From: JAVVEG01 sp032251455
GTDB lineage: Bacteria; Pseudomonadota; Gammaproteobacteria; Pseudomonadales; Pseudohongiellaceae
DNA length: 64,000 nt
Direction of reading: 5' to 3'
NCBI GenBank assembly: GCA_032251455.1
Contig: JAVVEG010000004.1
Coordinates: forward strand, 62,001 to 126,000
Position 1 is the first letter of the stretch. Each line of letters begins with the position of its first letter. The position numbers and the translations under genes are program-made. A model generated the notes under the pieces. The model saw only the letters and a program-made list of their open reading frames with translations. It was not told the DNA's origin and made no database searches. Of the stretch, positions 36,599 to 45,491 are shown piece by piece.

Positions 36599-37542
36599 TC
36601 TCCCCACTGCTGTTGCTGGTGATCACGCAAGGCGGCACCGATCACGATCATGGCAGCCTGTTTGATCTCTGCGGTGATATGTGCGTCGCTGTCCAGTTGC
36701 CTGGCAAAGTCAAGAGCGCTCACCTGCAGACCAATGGCTTCATCCAGGCTGGACACCAGGGCCTGGGTATCCTGCCAGCGCGGCGCGACGATAAGCTGCG
36801 AGACCGGGTTCTGCCCCATCTGGCTCTCGTAATAATCCAGTGAACGCTGTATCTCCAGCACCAGGCGCTCCCGTTGCGATTCCCAGTCCGGGCTGCTCAT
36901 CACATCAGGCCCCAGCTGGGTATTGATCTTGCGCGCCAGATACAGTTTGCCCTGGCGGGTCAGGTTCAGATTGCTGCCGGCACTGCTCAAAGAGATAAAG
37001 GCCAGTCCGTTTTCATCATTGGCGAAACAGGAGGTCATGTTCCGCATTGCCATCTCCGGCACATCGATGGAGACCAATTCGAGTTCGGCGCGCTGACACA
37101 GTTCCACCATCTGTTCGACGCGGGATTTCACGGCTGCCACCACATACAGCATGCGGCTGCGCCCCAGAAAGGCATCATCAGGCACCGGAAAAATATCAAT
37201 CACCGCATCCTCCGCCGGAATATCAATCAGATCCTTGATCTTCCACCTGACTGCGGCCCGCAACTCATCTTCTTCAACCGCTGGGGCTTCCACCAGATAG
37301 AGGTTGTAATCCCGTGGCGCCAGCACGGCATTGCAGCTGGCTCCGGTCAGTCCCATTTCTTCGATCTGTCGTGGCAGCAGTTCACGCAGTTGCTGCTGGT
37401 TGCGAATCTCCACCCGTTCACACTGCTCAAGCCTGGCAACGCCCTGCTGGCTGGATACAAAGGCCAGGGAGAAGCGCTGCTCTTCCAGAGACAAACCCAG
37501 CAGACCCTGAGGCCTTTGTTTGCGCTTAAACAATTGCAGCAC
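36595..37542 (-). CDS. mshI: MshI, PilM-like actin-fold protein
   Basis: This is a 315-residue cytoplasmic protein of the PilM/GspL-N type with an actin-like fold. The N terminus reads GLSLEEQRFSLAFVSS, and the conserved ASCNAVLAPRDYNLYLVEAP and ELVSIDVPEMAMRN segments are present. It recruits the PilN-like protein made by the next gene. It is the first gene of the MSHA operon in this genome; the mshH gene that precedes mshI in Vibrio is not here. A TATAAT box lies 60 bases upstream of its start. Confidence 0.9.
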   Translation of the reverse strand: MLQLFKRKQRPQGLLGLSLEEQRFSLAFVSSQQGVARLEQCERVEIRNQQQLRELLPRQIEEMGLTGASCNAVLAPRDYNLYLVEAPAVEEDELRAAVRWKIKDLIDIPAEDAVIDIFPVPDDAFLGRSRMLYVVAAVKSRVEQMVELCQRAELELVSIDVPEMAMRNMTSCFANDENGLAFISLSSAGSNLNLTRQGKLYLARKINTQLGPDVMSSPDWESQRERLVLEIQRSLDYYESQMGQNPVSQLIVAPRWQDTQALVSSLDEAIGLQVSALDFARQLDSDAHITAEIKQAAMIVIGAALRDHQQQQWGE

Positions 37543-37601
37543 GTCTTAACCTCATCTGCTCAGCCCACTCCCTGCCTGGTGCTTTTGGCTAAATTGCTTG
37601 A

Positions 37602-37644
37602 ATTATACCTTTTAAGTACATAAATTTTATAGCAAAAATTTTGC
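37602..37644 (-). promoter_or_regulatory. Candidate MSHA operon promoter with adjacent inverted repeat
   Basis: On the minus strand a perfect TATAAT (37602-37607) lies 60 bases before the mshI start; the -35 region at 17 bases is poor (ATAAAA), so an activator may be needed. Next to it is a perfect inverted repeat GCAAAA-A-TTTTGC (37632-37644). Three imperfect copies of GGKACRTTTW follow toward trmL (37651, 37661, 37680). The region is shared with the divergent trmL gene. Confidence 0.45.
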
Positions 37645-37692
37645 CGAAAGGGTACATTTAGGGACGTTTTAGGTAAATAGGGACATTTTCTC

Positions 37693-38157
37693 TTGCTGAA
37701 AATAGCGCTTTACCAGCCGGAAATTCCTCCAAACACCGGAAACATCATCCGCCTGGCAGCCAATACCGGTTGCGAGTTGCATCTGGTAAAACCACTGGGT
37801 TTCAGCCTGGACGAGAAGAAGCTGCGGCGGGCCGGGCTGGATTATCATGAGTTCAGCAGTCTGACAGTGCATGAGAACTGGGCAGAATTCGCAGCAAGCC
37901 TGCAGGCGGGACGGATTTTTGCCCTGAGCACAAAAGGGCAGCGACTGCATTCCGAGGCACAATTCAAACCTGGCGATACGCTATTGTTTGGCCCGGAGAC
38001 ACGCGGCCTGCCCGCCTGCGTGCTGGATACACTGCCGGCGGAACAGATACTGCGGGTGCCGATGAAGGCGCACAGCCGCAGCATGAATCTGTCCAATGCG
38101 GCGGCTGTGGTGGTTTATGAGGCGCTGCGGCAACTGGCTTATGCGGGGCTCAGTTGA
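37693..38157 (+). CDS. trmL: TrmL, tRNA 2'-O-methyltransferase (wobble position 34)
   Basis: This is a 154-residue SPOUT methyltransferase. It shows the knot motifs of the family: NTGNIIRLAANTG near the start, LLFGPETRGLP, and RVPMKAHSRSMNLSNAAAVVVYEALRQ at the C terminus. TrmL methylates the ribose of residue 34 in tRNA-Leu isoacceptors using S-adenosylmethionine. Length is exactly that of the family. The start is TTG at 37693; no ATG or GTG fits, and the upstream AGGGAC is a modest ribosome-binding site. The 3' end overlaps convergent secB by eight bases. Confidence 0.93.
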   Translation: MLKIALYQPEIPPNTGNIIRLAANTGCELHLVKPLGFSLDEKKLRRAGLDYHEFSSLTVHENWAEFAASLQAGRIFALSTKGQRLHSEAQFKPGDTLLFGPETRGLPACVLDTLPAEQILRVPMKAHSRSMNLSNAAAVVVYEALRQLAYAGLS

Positions 38158-38716
38158 CGGACTGGTTTTCGCCCTGGCCCTGGCCTTCGCCTGTATTACC
38201 GCCGCCCTGAGCTGCCGCTGCCTGCTCGGCCTGGCGTTGCTTGGACTGGGCATAAATGGAGTCAAAATTGACCGGCGACAGCATCAAGGCAGGGAAGCTG
38301 CCGCGGATAACCAGGCTATCGACGGTTTCGCGCGCATAGGGATAGAGAATATTGGGGCAGACTGACGCCAGCACCTGTTCCAGTTCGGCATCATTGAACC
38401 CGGCACAGGTAAAGATCCCGGCTTGCTGCACCTCCACCAGAAATCCAATTTTCTCTTCAATCTTGGCCTCGATGGTCAGCTTCAACACCACTTCGAATAC
38501 GTTGTCGGCAAGTTTGCTGTTGCTGGTATTCAGGTTGAAGGTGATATTGGGTTTCCACTCGCCCTGGAAAACCATCGGGCTGCGTGGTGATTCAAAGGAG
38601 GTATCTTTCAGATAAATCCGCTGCAGAGCGAAGGCTGGTCCCTGGGGCTGAGCCTGGTCGGTCTGGGCTGTGTTGTTGGCGGGGGATTCTGTTTGCTTGT
38701 CGTCGTTCTCAGCCAT
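38150..38716 (-). CDS. secB: SecB, protein-export chaperone
   Basis: This is the canonical tetrameric export chaperone, which holds preproteins unfolded for SecA. The 188 residues include FALQRIYLKDTSFESP, the FLVEVQQAGIF strand, LYPYARETVDSLV and FPALMLSPVNFDSIY, all standard SecB signatures. The N-terminal 28 residues and C-terminal Gly/Gln/Glu tail are longer than in E. coli SecB (155 residues). The nearby grxC gene common in other genomes is absent. It is a useful reference for the SecB-like protein at 52840-53322. Confidence 0.96.
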   Translation of the reverse strand: MAENDDKQTESPANNTAQTDQAQPQGPAFALQRIYLKDTSFESPRSPMVFQGEWKPNITFNLNTSNSKLADNVFEVVLKLTIEAKIEEKIGFLVEVQQAGIFTCAGFNDAELEQVLASVCPNILYPYARETVDSLVIRGSFPALMLSPVNFDSIYAQSKQRQAEQAAAAQGGGNTGEGQGQGENQSVN

Positions 38717-38798
38717 GATGTAAACCTTGAGTTTGCTAGTGTTGTTAAGTGGGTTTGAAGAGCAGGTGTCAGCCTTTATCGGGGGGTTTTTCCTGATT

Positions 38799-39329
38799 TC
38801 AAGAGCTGCTCTGTTCTTCCTTGTTCTTTGCCACCTGCCTGGTGGGGCTGTTTTTTTGTCCTTTCTGTGCTTTCTGCTCCTTTTGTTCCTTTTGTTCCTT
38901 TTGTGCTTTTTGCTCCTTTTGTACCAGCGGCAGGTTCTGCGCCTTCCACTCGGCCATACCGCCGCTGAGCCTGGTCACCTGGCTGAATCCGGCCTGCTTG
39001 AGCTGCTTGCAGGCCTCAGCCGAATGCTGTCCCATCTTGCAGATGACGATGACTGGCCGGTCCTTGAATTTGTCCAGCTGGGTCAGGCTGGCCGACAACT
39101 TCGCCACCGGAATGGAGATGGCATCAACCAGATGTCCGGCGTCAAACTCCTTCTTGTCGCGGATGTCCAGCACCACGGCGTTGGCCCGGTTGATCAGCAT
39201 TACCGCCTGTTGCGGACCCACTGCCTGGGCACTGGTCTTGCTGCGGTGCACAATAAAAGCCACCAGCAGGCCCAGCCAGAGACCGGACAGAATCCAGTGA
39301 TTGCCGACAAACTCTATAAACTGCGCCAT
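38799..39329 (-). CDS. yibN: Membrane-anchored rhodanese (YibN-like)
   Basis: This is a 176-residue protein with one N-terminal membrane segment (about 11-27) and a rhodanese domain. The catalytic Cys sits in VICKMGQHS, and FDAGHLVDAISIP and RLSGGMAEWK complete the fold. Rhodaneses transfer sulfane sulfur, but the YibN substrate is not known. The ATG at 39329 gives the usual membrane start. The C-terminal 40 residues are KEQ/KAQ repeats encoded by a 9-base repeat, absent from typical YibN (about 143 residues). It lies next to secB as in other gammaproteobacteria. Confidence 0.9.
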   Translation of the reverse strand: MAQFIEFVGNHWILSGLWLGLLVAFIVHRSKTSAQAVGPQQAVMLINRANAVVLDIRDKKEFDAGHLVDAISIPVAKLSASLTQLDKFKDRPVIVICKMGQHSAEACKQLKQAGFSQVTRLSGGMAEWKAQNLPLVQKEQKAQKEQKEQKEQKAQKGQKNSPTRQVAKNKEEQSSS

Positions 39330-39478
39330 AAGCTGCCATCGCGTGCAAAAAAGGGGTGCAGTATACACGGCTATCCGGGCGCATGCACCCGTGGAATGCA
39401 GCCTCGCCTTCGCAAGCTGTTTCCGGGATAATGGCGGCAGTTAGCTTGTCAAACCAGGATTTCAGGGAGTTTTGCGGT

Positions 39479-41107
39479 ATGAGTGAATCGGGGAAATTGT
39501 CGCCTGCGGGCCAGGCTGGCGGCAAAAAAACCGCCTTGTTGTTGATCCTGGATGGCTGGGGCTACCGTGAAGAGACCCGTCACAACGCCATCGCTGCCGG
39601 CCATACTCCGGTCTGGGATGCGCTCTGGCAGAATTGCCCGCATACCTTGATCACCACCTCCGGCACGGCGGTCGGCCTGCCCGAGGGACAGATGGGCAAT
39701 TCGGAAGTCGGGCATATGAACCTGGGCGCCGGCCGCGTGGTGTACCAGAATCTTACCCGTATCGACAAGGCCATTGCCGATGGCAGTTTCTTTGCCAACC
39801 CGGCGTTGACCGCAGCCGTGGACAAGGCCGTCACCCAGGACAAAGCCGTTCATATTTTCGGCCTGCTGTCACCGGGCGGCATTCACAGCCATGAAGACCA
39901 TATCCTGGCCATGATCGAGCTGGCCAGCCAGCGTGGCGCCCGCAAGGTCTGGCTGCATGCCTTTCTCGATGGCCGCGATACGCCCCCGCGCAGCGCCCTG
40001 GCTTCGCTGCAGCGAACCGAGGCCCGCTTGCGCAGCCTGGCTTGCGGCCGGATAGTTTCCCTCATCGGCCGGTATTACGCCATGGACCGTGATAATCGCT
40101 GGGATCGTGTCCGCCTGGCCTATGAGCTGGTTTGCAATGGCACGGCCGAATTCAGCGCCCGCACGGTGGAGGAGGCCCTGGCGCAAGCCTATGCCCGCAA
40201 CGAAGACGATGAGTTCGTCAAGGCTACCCGTATCGGCGTCAATGAGGGTGGCAGTGAGCACAGCGGCGACAAAAGTAGTGAGCACAGCGGCGCCGTCCGC
40301 ATCGAGGATGGCGACAGCCTCATTTTCATGAATTTCCGCTCGGACCGTGCGCGCGAACTGAGCCGGGCCTTCCTGGCCGAAGACTTTTCCGGCTTCCCGC
40401 GCAGCCGGCGGCCGCAACTGGCCGATTTCGTCATGCTGACCGAGTATGCCGATGACATCCCTGCCAGCTGTGCCTACCCGCCCCAACCCATGAACAATGT
40501 TCTGGGCGAGTACCTGGCCAGCCAGGGTCGCACCCAGCTGCGTATTGCCGAAACCGAAAAATATGCCCATGTGACCTTCTTTTTCAGTGGCGGCAGGGAA
40601 CAAGCCTATTCCGGAGAGGACCGTATTCTGGTCCCTTCACCGCAAGTGAACACTTACGATCTGAAACCCGAAATGAGTGCCCCGGAAGTGACTGACAAGC
40701 TGGTGGAGGCCATCGGCAGCGGCCGGTACGACGTCATCATCTGTAATTACGCCAACGGTGACATGGTTGGCCATACCGGCAACTTTGCCGCCGCAGTCCA
40801 GGCCGTGGAAGTGCTGGATCAGTGCCTGGGCCGCATTGTGGCCAGTATCCGCGACAAGCAGGGCCAGTGCCTGATCACGGCTGACCATGGCAATGTTGAA
40901 CAGATGCTGGATGAAGAATCCGGCCAGGTGCTGACATCGCACACCAGCGGGCCAGTGCCTCTGGTATATGTCGGCGAGCATCACCAGCAATTCCAGCAAC
41001 AGGACGGCACCCTCAGCGATATTGCGCCAACCCTGCTGGCACTGATGGACATTGCCGTGCCTGCGGAAATGACTGGCCGCAATCTATTTTCTTCTCCGGT
41101 TCAGTAA
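39479..41107 (+). CDS. gpmI: GpmI, cofactor-independent phosphoglycerate mutase
   Basis: This is the manganese-dependent enzyme interconverting 3- and 2-phosphoglycerate in glycolysis. The 542 residues include LLILDGWGYRE with the first metal-binding Asp, the catalytic Ser in MGNSEVGHMN, the FLDGRDTPP and FRSDRARELS substrate sites, and the final metal ligands in TADHGNVEQM. The ATG at 39479 has CAGGGAG upstream; in-frame starts before it have none. Near residue 260 an extra segment containing a duplicated SEHSG interrupts a conserved stretch. It begins the gpmI-envC-ctpA-yibQ cluster. Confidence 0.95.
   Translation: MSESGKLSPAGQAGGKKTALLLILDGWGYREETRHNAIAAGHTPVWDALWQNCPHTLITTSGTAVGLPEGQMGNSEVGHMNLGAGRVVYQNLTRIDKAIADGSFFANPALTAAVDKAVTQDKAVHIFGLLSPGGIHSHEDHILAMIELASQRGARKVWLHAFLDGRDTPPRSALASLQRTEARLRSLACGRIVSLIGRYYAMDRDNRWDRVRLAYELVCNGTAEFSARTVEEALAQAYARNEDDEFVKATRIGVNEGGSEHSGDKSSEHSGAVRIEDGDSLIFMNFRSDRARELSRAFLAEDFSGFPRSRRPQLADFVMLTEYADDIPASCAYPPQPMNNVLGEYLASQGRTQLRIAETEKYAHVTFFFSGGREQAYSGEDRILVPSPQVNTYDLKPEMSAPEVTDKLVEAIGSGRYDVIICNYANGDMVGHTGNFAAAVQAVEVLDQCLGRIVASIRDKQGQCLITADHGNVEQMLDEESGQVLTSHTSGPVPLVYVGEHHQQFQQQDGTLSDIAPTLLALMDIAVPAEMTGRNLFSSPVQ
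40253..40292 (+). repeat. Duplicated 16-bp segment within gpmI
   Basis: AGTGAGCACAGCGGCG occurs at 40253-40268 and again at 40277-40292, a 24-base period that encodes two SEHSG units. The reading frame is kept. It looks like a recent in-frame expansion in a surface loop. Confidence 0.85.
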
Positions 41108-41135
41108 TAGGCGCCAATGTGCTGGCGGAATAAAG

Positions 41136-42308
41136 ATGCCCTTATCCCATTTTCTGCTGCCCTTGCTCCTTCTGGCTGTGTTCACCGGCAAGCTGCCAGC
41201 TAACGCCCAGGAGCCGGCACAAGAGCCAACACAGGAGCTGGCACCGGAGGCGCGCATCGAAGCTGTCGATACCGCCATTGCCCAGATCGAAGCCTGGCTC
41301 GGCGAAGCGGCCGCCAACCGCTCCGGGCTGGAGCAGGACCTGCGCAGCAATAATCTGCGCCGGCGCAGCCTGGATACTGAGATCGAGCAGACCCGGCAGG
41401 ACCTGACCACTCAACAGCAAGAGATCACCACGCTGGACACCCGCATCGCGGCACTGCAACAACGCCTGGCCACTCAGCAGGCACTGGTTACCGACGCCAT
41501 ACAGGCCAGTTATCTGCTGGGCCGGGAAGCCCCGTTGAAGCTCTTGCTGAATCAGCAGGACCCAGCCCGCAGCGCCCGTCAGCTACAGTATTACCGTTAT
41601 TTCAACACGGCCCGGCTGGCGCAGATAGGGGAGTTTCAACAGACCCTGGAGTCTTTGGCCGCCGCGCAGCTTGAACTGGACCAGGAACTCCAGACTCTGG
41701 CTGAACGCGAACACCAGCTGCAGCTACAACTGGACGAGCTGGCAGCGAACCGGTTGGAGCGCACCCGTCTGCTGGCCGCACTGACCGAGGAAATGGCCAG
41801 CCGCAGCGGCGAACTTGAGCAATTGCAGGCGGACCGCGCCCACCTGGAACAACTGATCGCCGAGATCAATCAGGCCCTGCTGGATATTCCTGCCCCCGAG
41901 CAGCTCATGCCCTTTGCCCAGGCCCGCGGCCAATTGCCCTGGCCCCTGCCCGGCCAGCTGCTGAACCAGTTTGGAGCCAGCTACAGTGATGGCAACCTGC
42001 AGCGTCAGGGGATCATCATCGAGGCGCCCGCCGGTGAGCCGGTCCGTGCCATTCATCCCGGCAGGGTGGTCTTTGCCGACTGGTTGCGCGGCTCGGGTTT
42101 TCTGGTGATTCTGGACCACGGAGACAATTTCCTGAGCCTGTATGCACACAACCAGCAATTACAGAAACAGGCCGGCGACTGGGCCAACCGTGGTGAGCAG
42201 ATAGCCCAGGCCGGGACGGATGCCGGCCTGGGCCGGCCCGGCATTTATTTCGAGATACGGCATAATGGAGTTGCACAAAATCCGGTCTCATGGTCAGTTC
42301 AACGCTGA
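41136..42308 (+). CDS. envC: EnvC-like murein hydrolase activator
   Basis: This is a 390-residue periplasmic protein with a signal peptide ending near NAQ-EP. A long coiled coil (about 40-255) is followed by a degenerate LytM/M23 domain (about 275-385). Active peptidases need two zinc motifs; here the first His is lost in the RQGIIIEAP segment, and only one of the two residues of HxH remains in LYAHNQQ. That is what is seen in EnvC, which activates AmiA/AmiB amidases at the division septum. It follows gpmI as in other gammaproteobacteria. Confidence 0.92.
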   Translation: MPLSHFLLPLLLLAVFTGKLPANAQEPAQEPTQELAPEARIEAVDTAIAQIEAWLGEAAANRSGLEQDLRSNNLRRRSLDTEIEQTRQDLTTQQQEITTLDTRIAALQQRLATQQALVTDAIQASYLLGREAPLKLLLNQQDPARSARQLQYYRYFNTARLAQIGEFQQTLESLAAAQLELDQELQTLAEREHQLQLQLDELAANRLERTRLLAALTEEMASRSGELEQLQADRAHLEQLIAEINQALLDIPAPEQLMPFAQARGQLPWPLPGQLLNQFGASYSDGNLQRQGIIIEAPAGEPVRAIHPGRVVFADWLRGSGFLVILDHGDNFLSLYAHNQQLQKQAGDWANRGEQIAQAGTDAGLGRPGIYFEIRHNGVAQNPVSWSVQR

Positions 42309-42372
42309 ATCACTGGCGACAGCGCTGCGATACAGGGGTAGAATCAAACAGTTTTCAATGCGGGAGTAAACC

Positions 42373-43701
42373 ATGTCCAAGAAGTTCATACTGGCAGCGG
42401 GCCTGCTGCTGTGCAGCAGCCTCAGCTTCAGCGCCGAGGAAACCGCCAATGCAAGGCCGGGACAATTGCCACTGCCCCTGGATGAGGTGCGGCTTTTTAC
42501 CGAGGCGCTGGATGCCATACGTTCTGCCTATGTCGAGGAGATCGATGACAAGACTCTGCTCACCTATGCCATCCAGGGCATGCTGGCCGGGCTGGACCCC
42601 CATTCGGACTACCTCAGCGTGGAAGCCTATGACTCCCTGAACGAGAACACCCAGGGTGAATTCGGCGGACTCGGTATCGAAATTGCTGACGAGGACGGCT
42701 ACATCAGAGTGATCACCCCCATTGATGACACGCCTGCCAAGCGGGCCGGAGTCATGCCCGGCGATCTGATCATCGCAATCGATGGCAAGCCCCTGCGCGA
42801 GCTGCCCATCAACCAGGCAGTCGAATTGATGCGGGGCGAGATCGGGACTTCCATTGTCATTACCATTCTGCGTGAGAACGAACCGGAACCCTTTGACCTT
42901 GAACTGGTCCGTGAAGCCATTGCTGTAACCAGTGTCCGCCATCATACGCTGGAGCCAGGTTTCGGCTATCTGCGTATTTCCCAGTTCAAAGTCAATACGG
43001 GAGAAGAGTTGCTGAAGTCTTTACGGGCTCTGCAGGAAGAAAATGACACGCTCAATGGCCTGGTGCTGGATCTGCGCAATAATCCTGGCGGGGTTCTGCA
43101 GGCCTCGGTCGCCGTGGTCGATGCCTTTATCAGCGAGGGCAAAATCGTTTATACCCAGGGCCGTTTCGACGAATCGGAGCTGGATTATTACGCCACCCGC
43201 TCTGACCCCAGCCAGGGTGTCCCTCTGGTCGTGTTGATCAATACCGGTTCAGCCTCCGCTGCGGAAATCGTCGCCGGCGCCCTGCAGGATCATGGCCGGG
43301 CGGTGATCATGGGCACCCGCAGTTTCGGCAAGGGGTCGGTGCAGACGGTGATGCCTCTGGCCAATGATCGCGCGCTCAAACTGACCACTGCTCTTTATTT
43401 CACCCCGGATGGCCGTTCCATTCAGGCCCAGGGTATCGAGCCGGACATCGAGGTTGATGAAGCCTTTGTCACGCGCCAGACCCAGCGCCGAACCTATACC
43501 GAAGCCGATCTGAGCGGACACTTGCTGAATGCTGATGGCGCACCCGAGATACCCAGAAACCAGCCCCGACCGCAGACCAGTGCCGAGCAGGTGGTGGTTA
43601 CTGATTATCAGCTGAATGAAGCCCTGACCCTGCTCAAGGGATGGCATATCATGGATCGCGGCCGGCAGCGCCCACGTCAGACCTCCACAACCAGGCCATG
43701 A
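42373..43701 (+). CDS. ctpA: CtpA-type S41 carboxy-terminal processing protease
   Basis: This is a 442-residue periplasmic serine protease. A signal peptide ends near SFS-AE. It has a helical cap domain and a PDZ domain (about 95-175), then the S41 catalytic core with Ser in GSASAAEIVAGAL and the general-base Lys320 in FGKGSVQTV. It degrades or processes proteins from their C termini, in some species cell-wall hydrolases. The C-terminal 60 residues are a variable tail. The stop overlaps the yibQ start (ATGA). Confidence 0.94.
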   Translation: MSKKFILAAGLLLCSSLSFSAEETANARPGQLPLPLDEVRLFTEALDAIRSAYVEEIDDKTLLTYAIQGMLAGLDPHSDYLSVEAYDSLNENTQGEFGGLGIEIADEDGYIRVITPIDDTPAKRAGVMPGDLIIAIDGKPLRELPINQAVELMRGEIGTSIVITILRENEPEPFDLELVREAIAVTSVRHHTLEPGFGYLRISQFKVNTGEELLKSLRALQEENDTLNGLVLDLRNNPGGVLQASVAVVDAFISEGKIVYTQGRFDESELDYYATRSDPSQGVPLVVLINTGSASAAEIVAGALQDHGRAVIMGTRSFGKGSVQTVMPLANDRALKLTTALYFTPDGRSIQAQGIEPDIEVDEAFVTRQTQRRTYTEADLSGHLLNADGAPEIPRNQPRPQTSAEQVVVTDYQLNEALTLLKGWHIMDRGRQRPRQTSTTRP

Positions 43702-44678
43702 ACAAGCTGCTGCTCTGGCTGGCGCAGCATCGCCTGACTGCCAGCGCCCTGCTGGTTGCCGGCGCCTTGCTGATCCTGGCTGATCTGCTGGCGCCGGAAA
43801 GCGCCCTGGACCCGCACGGCGCTGCAAGCCAGACAAGCCAGGCCGGGAATGCCAGGCAGATTGAATCCACTCAGATTGAGCCCGCTCAGAATGAACCGAG
43901 CAGTGGCACCGTTGTGCGCGGTCCTCTATCCCGGCAAGCTCAGCCCCAGAGCCAGACCCAAGCTCAGAACCCGAACCAGGCCCAGAACCCGCCGCAGATA
44001 GTCCTGATTCTGGATGACATCGGCAACAATCTTGAGCTCGGACAGCGGGCTGTCCAGCTGCCAGGCCAGCTCACCTATGCCGTGCTGCCCCATACTCCTC
44101 ATGGTCGAACCCTGGCCAATCTGGCCCAGGCCGCCGGCAAGGAAGTGATGCTGCACATGCCGATGAGCAACCTGGCCCGGCAGGACCCGGGTCCCGGACA
44201 ACTCGACAGCTTACAGGACCCGGCAACTTTTAGCGCAACCCTGCTTGCCGCCCTGGAGTCCATACCTCATGTCCGTGGGCTCAACAATCACACCGGCAGC
44301 GCATTGACCACAGACAGGCAGGCCATGGACCAGGTGATGACGTTGCTGCAACAACGGGGGCTATATTTTGTCGACAGCCTGACCACGGCCAGCAGTATTG
44401 CTGCTACCACTGCCACTGCCCATGGCGTGCCCAATCTCACCCGGAACGTTTTTCTGGACAATGACCCCACGGCAGAGAGCATTGCTTTTCAGTTTCAGCG
44501 GCTGCTGCAGATTGCCCGAGCTGAGGGGCATGCCATTGGTATAGGTCACCCCTACCCAGAGACGCTGGCTTATCTGGAAACGGCTTTGCCCGACCTGGCC
44601 GCTACCGGAGTGGAACTGATTACCGCCAGCAACTTGTTGCGGCAACAGGCCGGACAGCTCAATCCAGCCGCATGGTGA
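43698..44678 (+). CDS. yibQ: YibQ, divergent polysaccharide deacetylase family
   Basis: This is a 326-residue protein with an N-terminal membrane segment (about 12-30). A Gln/Pro-rich linker (about 60-110) leads to a divergent deacetylase-like (DUF610) domain starting at QIVLILDDIGNN. The conserved HMPM, NNHTGS and IGHPYPETL segments are present. Family members keep part of the metal site, but the substrate is unknown; linkage to envC and ctpA suggests peptidoglycan work. The ATG at 43698 overlaps the ctpA stop. The 3' end overlaps hisF on the other strand by 20 bases. Confidence 0.88.
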   Translation: MNKLLLWLAQHRLTASALLVAGALLILADLLAPESALDPHGAASQTSQAGNARQIESTQIEPAQNEPSSGTVVRGPLSRQAQPQSQTQAQNPNQAQNPPQIVLILDDIGNNLELGQRAVQLPGQLTYAVLPHTPHGRTLANLAQAAGKEVMLHMPMSNLARQDPGPGQLDSLQDPATFSATLLAALESIPHVRGLNNHTGSALTTDRQAMDQVMTLLQQRGLYFVDSLTTASSIAATTATAHGVPNLTRNVFLDNDPTAESIAFQFQRLLQIARAEGHAIGIGHPYPETLAYLETALPDLAATGVELITASNLLRQQAGQLNPAAW

Positions 44679-45435
44679 TGCCCTGAGCGGACAGGTACTG
44701 TTTGGCTTCCTGGATGGTGTACTCACCAAAATGGAAAATACTGGCGGCCAGCACCGCATCGACATGCCCGGCAATAATGCCATCGGCCAGATGCTGCAGA
44801 TTGCCAACCCCGCCGGAGGCAATGACCGGCACCGAAACCCGGTCGCTGACCGCCCGATTCAGGGCCAGATCGAAGCCGGACCGGGTGCCATCCCGGTCCA
44901 TGCTGGTCAGCAGAATCTCGCCGGCACCGTATTCCACCATGCGCTCACACCAGGCAACGGCATCGATACCGGTTGGTTTGCGGCCACCGTGGGTGAAAAT
45001 CTCCCAGCGCTCCGGCTGCCCGTCGGCACTGACTTTCTTGGCATCGACAGCGACGACAATACACTGTGAACCGAAACGCCCGGCTGCCTCGCGCACAAAA
45101 TCCGGGTTGTGTACCGCCGCCGTATTGATCCCGACCTTGTCGGCACCGGCATTGAGCATGGTGCGAATATCCTGCAGGGTGCGAATGCCACCGCCCACGG
45201 TCAGGGGAATGAACACCTGCCCGGCGATTGCTTCCACCGTCTGTACCGTGGTTTCGCGGCCTTCATGGCTGGCCGTGATATCGAGAAAAGTGATTTCATC
45301 TGCGCCGGCCGCGCTGTACCGGCGCGAGATTTCCACCGGATCACCGGCATCGCGGATATCGACGAAGCGCACGCCCTTTACCACCCGGCCCTTGTCACAA
45401 TCCAGACAGGGAATGATACGTTTGGCCAGACTCAT
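44659..45435 (-). CDS. hisF: HisF, imidazole glycerol phosphate synthase cyclase subunit
   Basis: This is the cyclase subunit of the HisH-HisF complex in histidine synthesis, of 258 residues, a TIM barrel. It uses ammonia from HisH to close the imidazole ring. The catalytic Asp residues lie in PCLDCDKGRVVKG and TSMDRDGT, and the phosphate loops GGGIRT and ASGGVGNLQ are intact. The start at 45435 begins the conserved MSLAKRIIPCLD. It is last in the four-gene run hisB-hisH-hisA-hisF; hisI and hisE do not follow it. Confidence 0.96.
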   Translation of the reverse strand: MSLAKRIIPCLDCDKGRVVKGVRFVDIRDAGDPVEISRRYSAAGADEITFLDITASHEGRETTVQTVEAIAGQVFIPLTVGGGIRTLQDIRTMLNAGADKVGINTAAVHNPDFVREAAGRFGSQCIVVAVDAKKVSADGQPERWEIFTHGGRKPTGIDAVAWCERMVEYGAGEILLTSMDRDGTRSGFDLALNRAVSDRVSVPVIASGGVGNLQHLADGIIAGHVDAVLAASIFHFGEYTIQEAKQYLSAQGITMRLD

Positions 45436-45445
45436 GTCATTGCTC

Positions 45446-45477
45446 CCATTGCAACCGACTGCCATTGCAACCGGCTG
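45446..45477. repeat. 16-bp tandem duplication in the hisA-hisF spacer
   Basis: CCATTGCAACCGACTG (45446-45461) is followed at once by CCATTGCAACCGGCTG (45462-45477), differing at one base. It fills most of the 56-base gap upstream of hisF. A slippage duplication is likely; no function is evident. Confidence 0.85.
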
Positions 45478-45491
45478 TTCTTGCAGACAGC

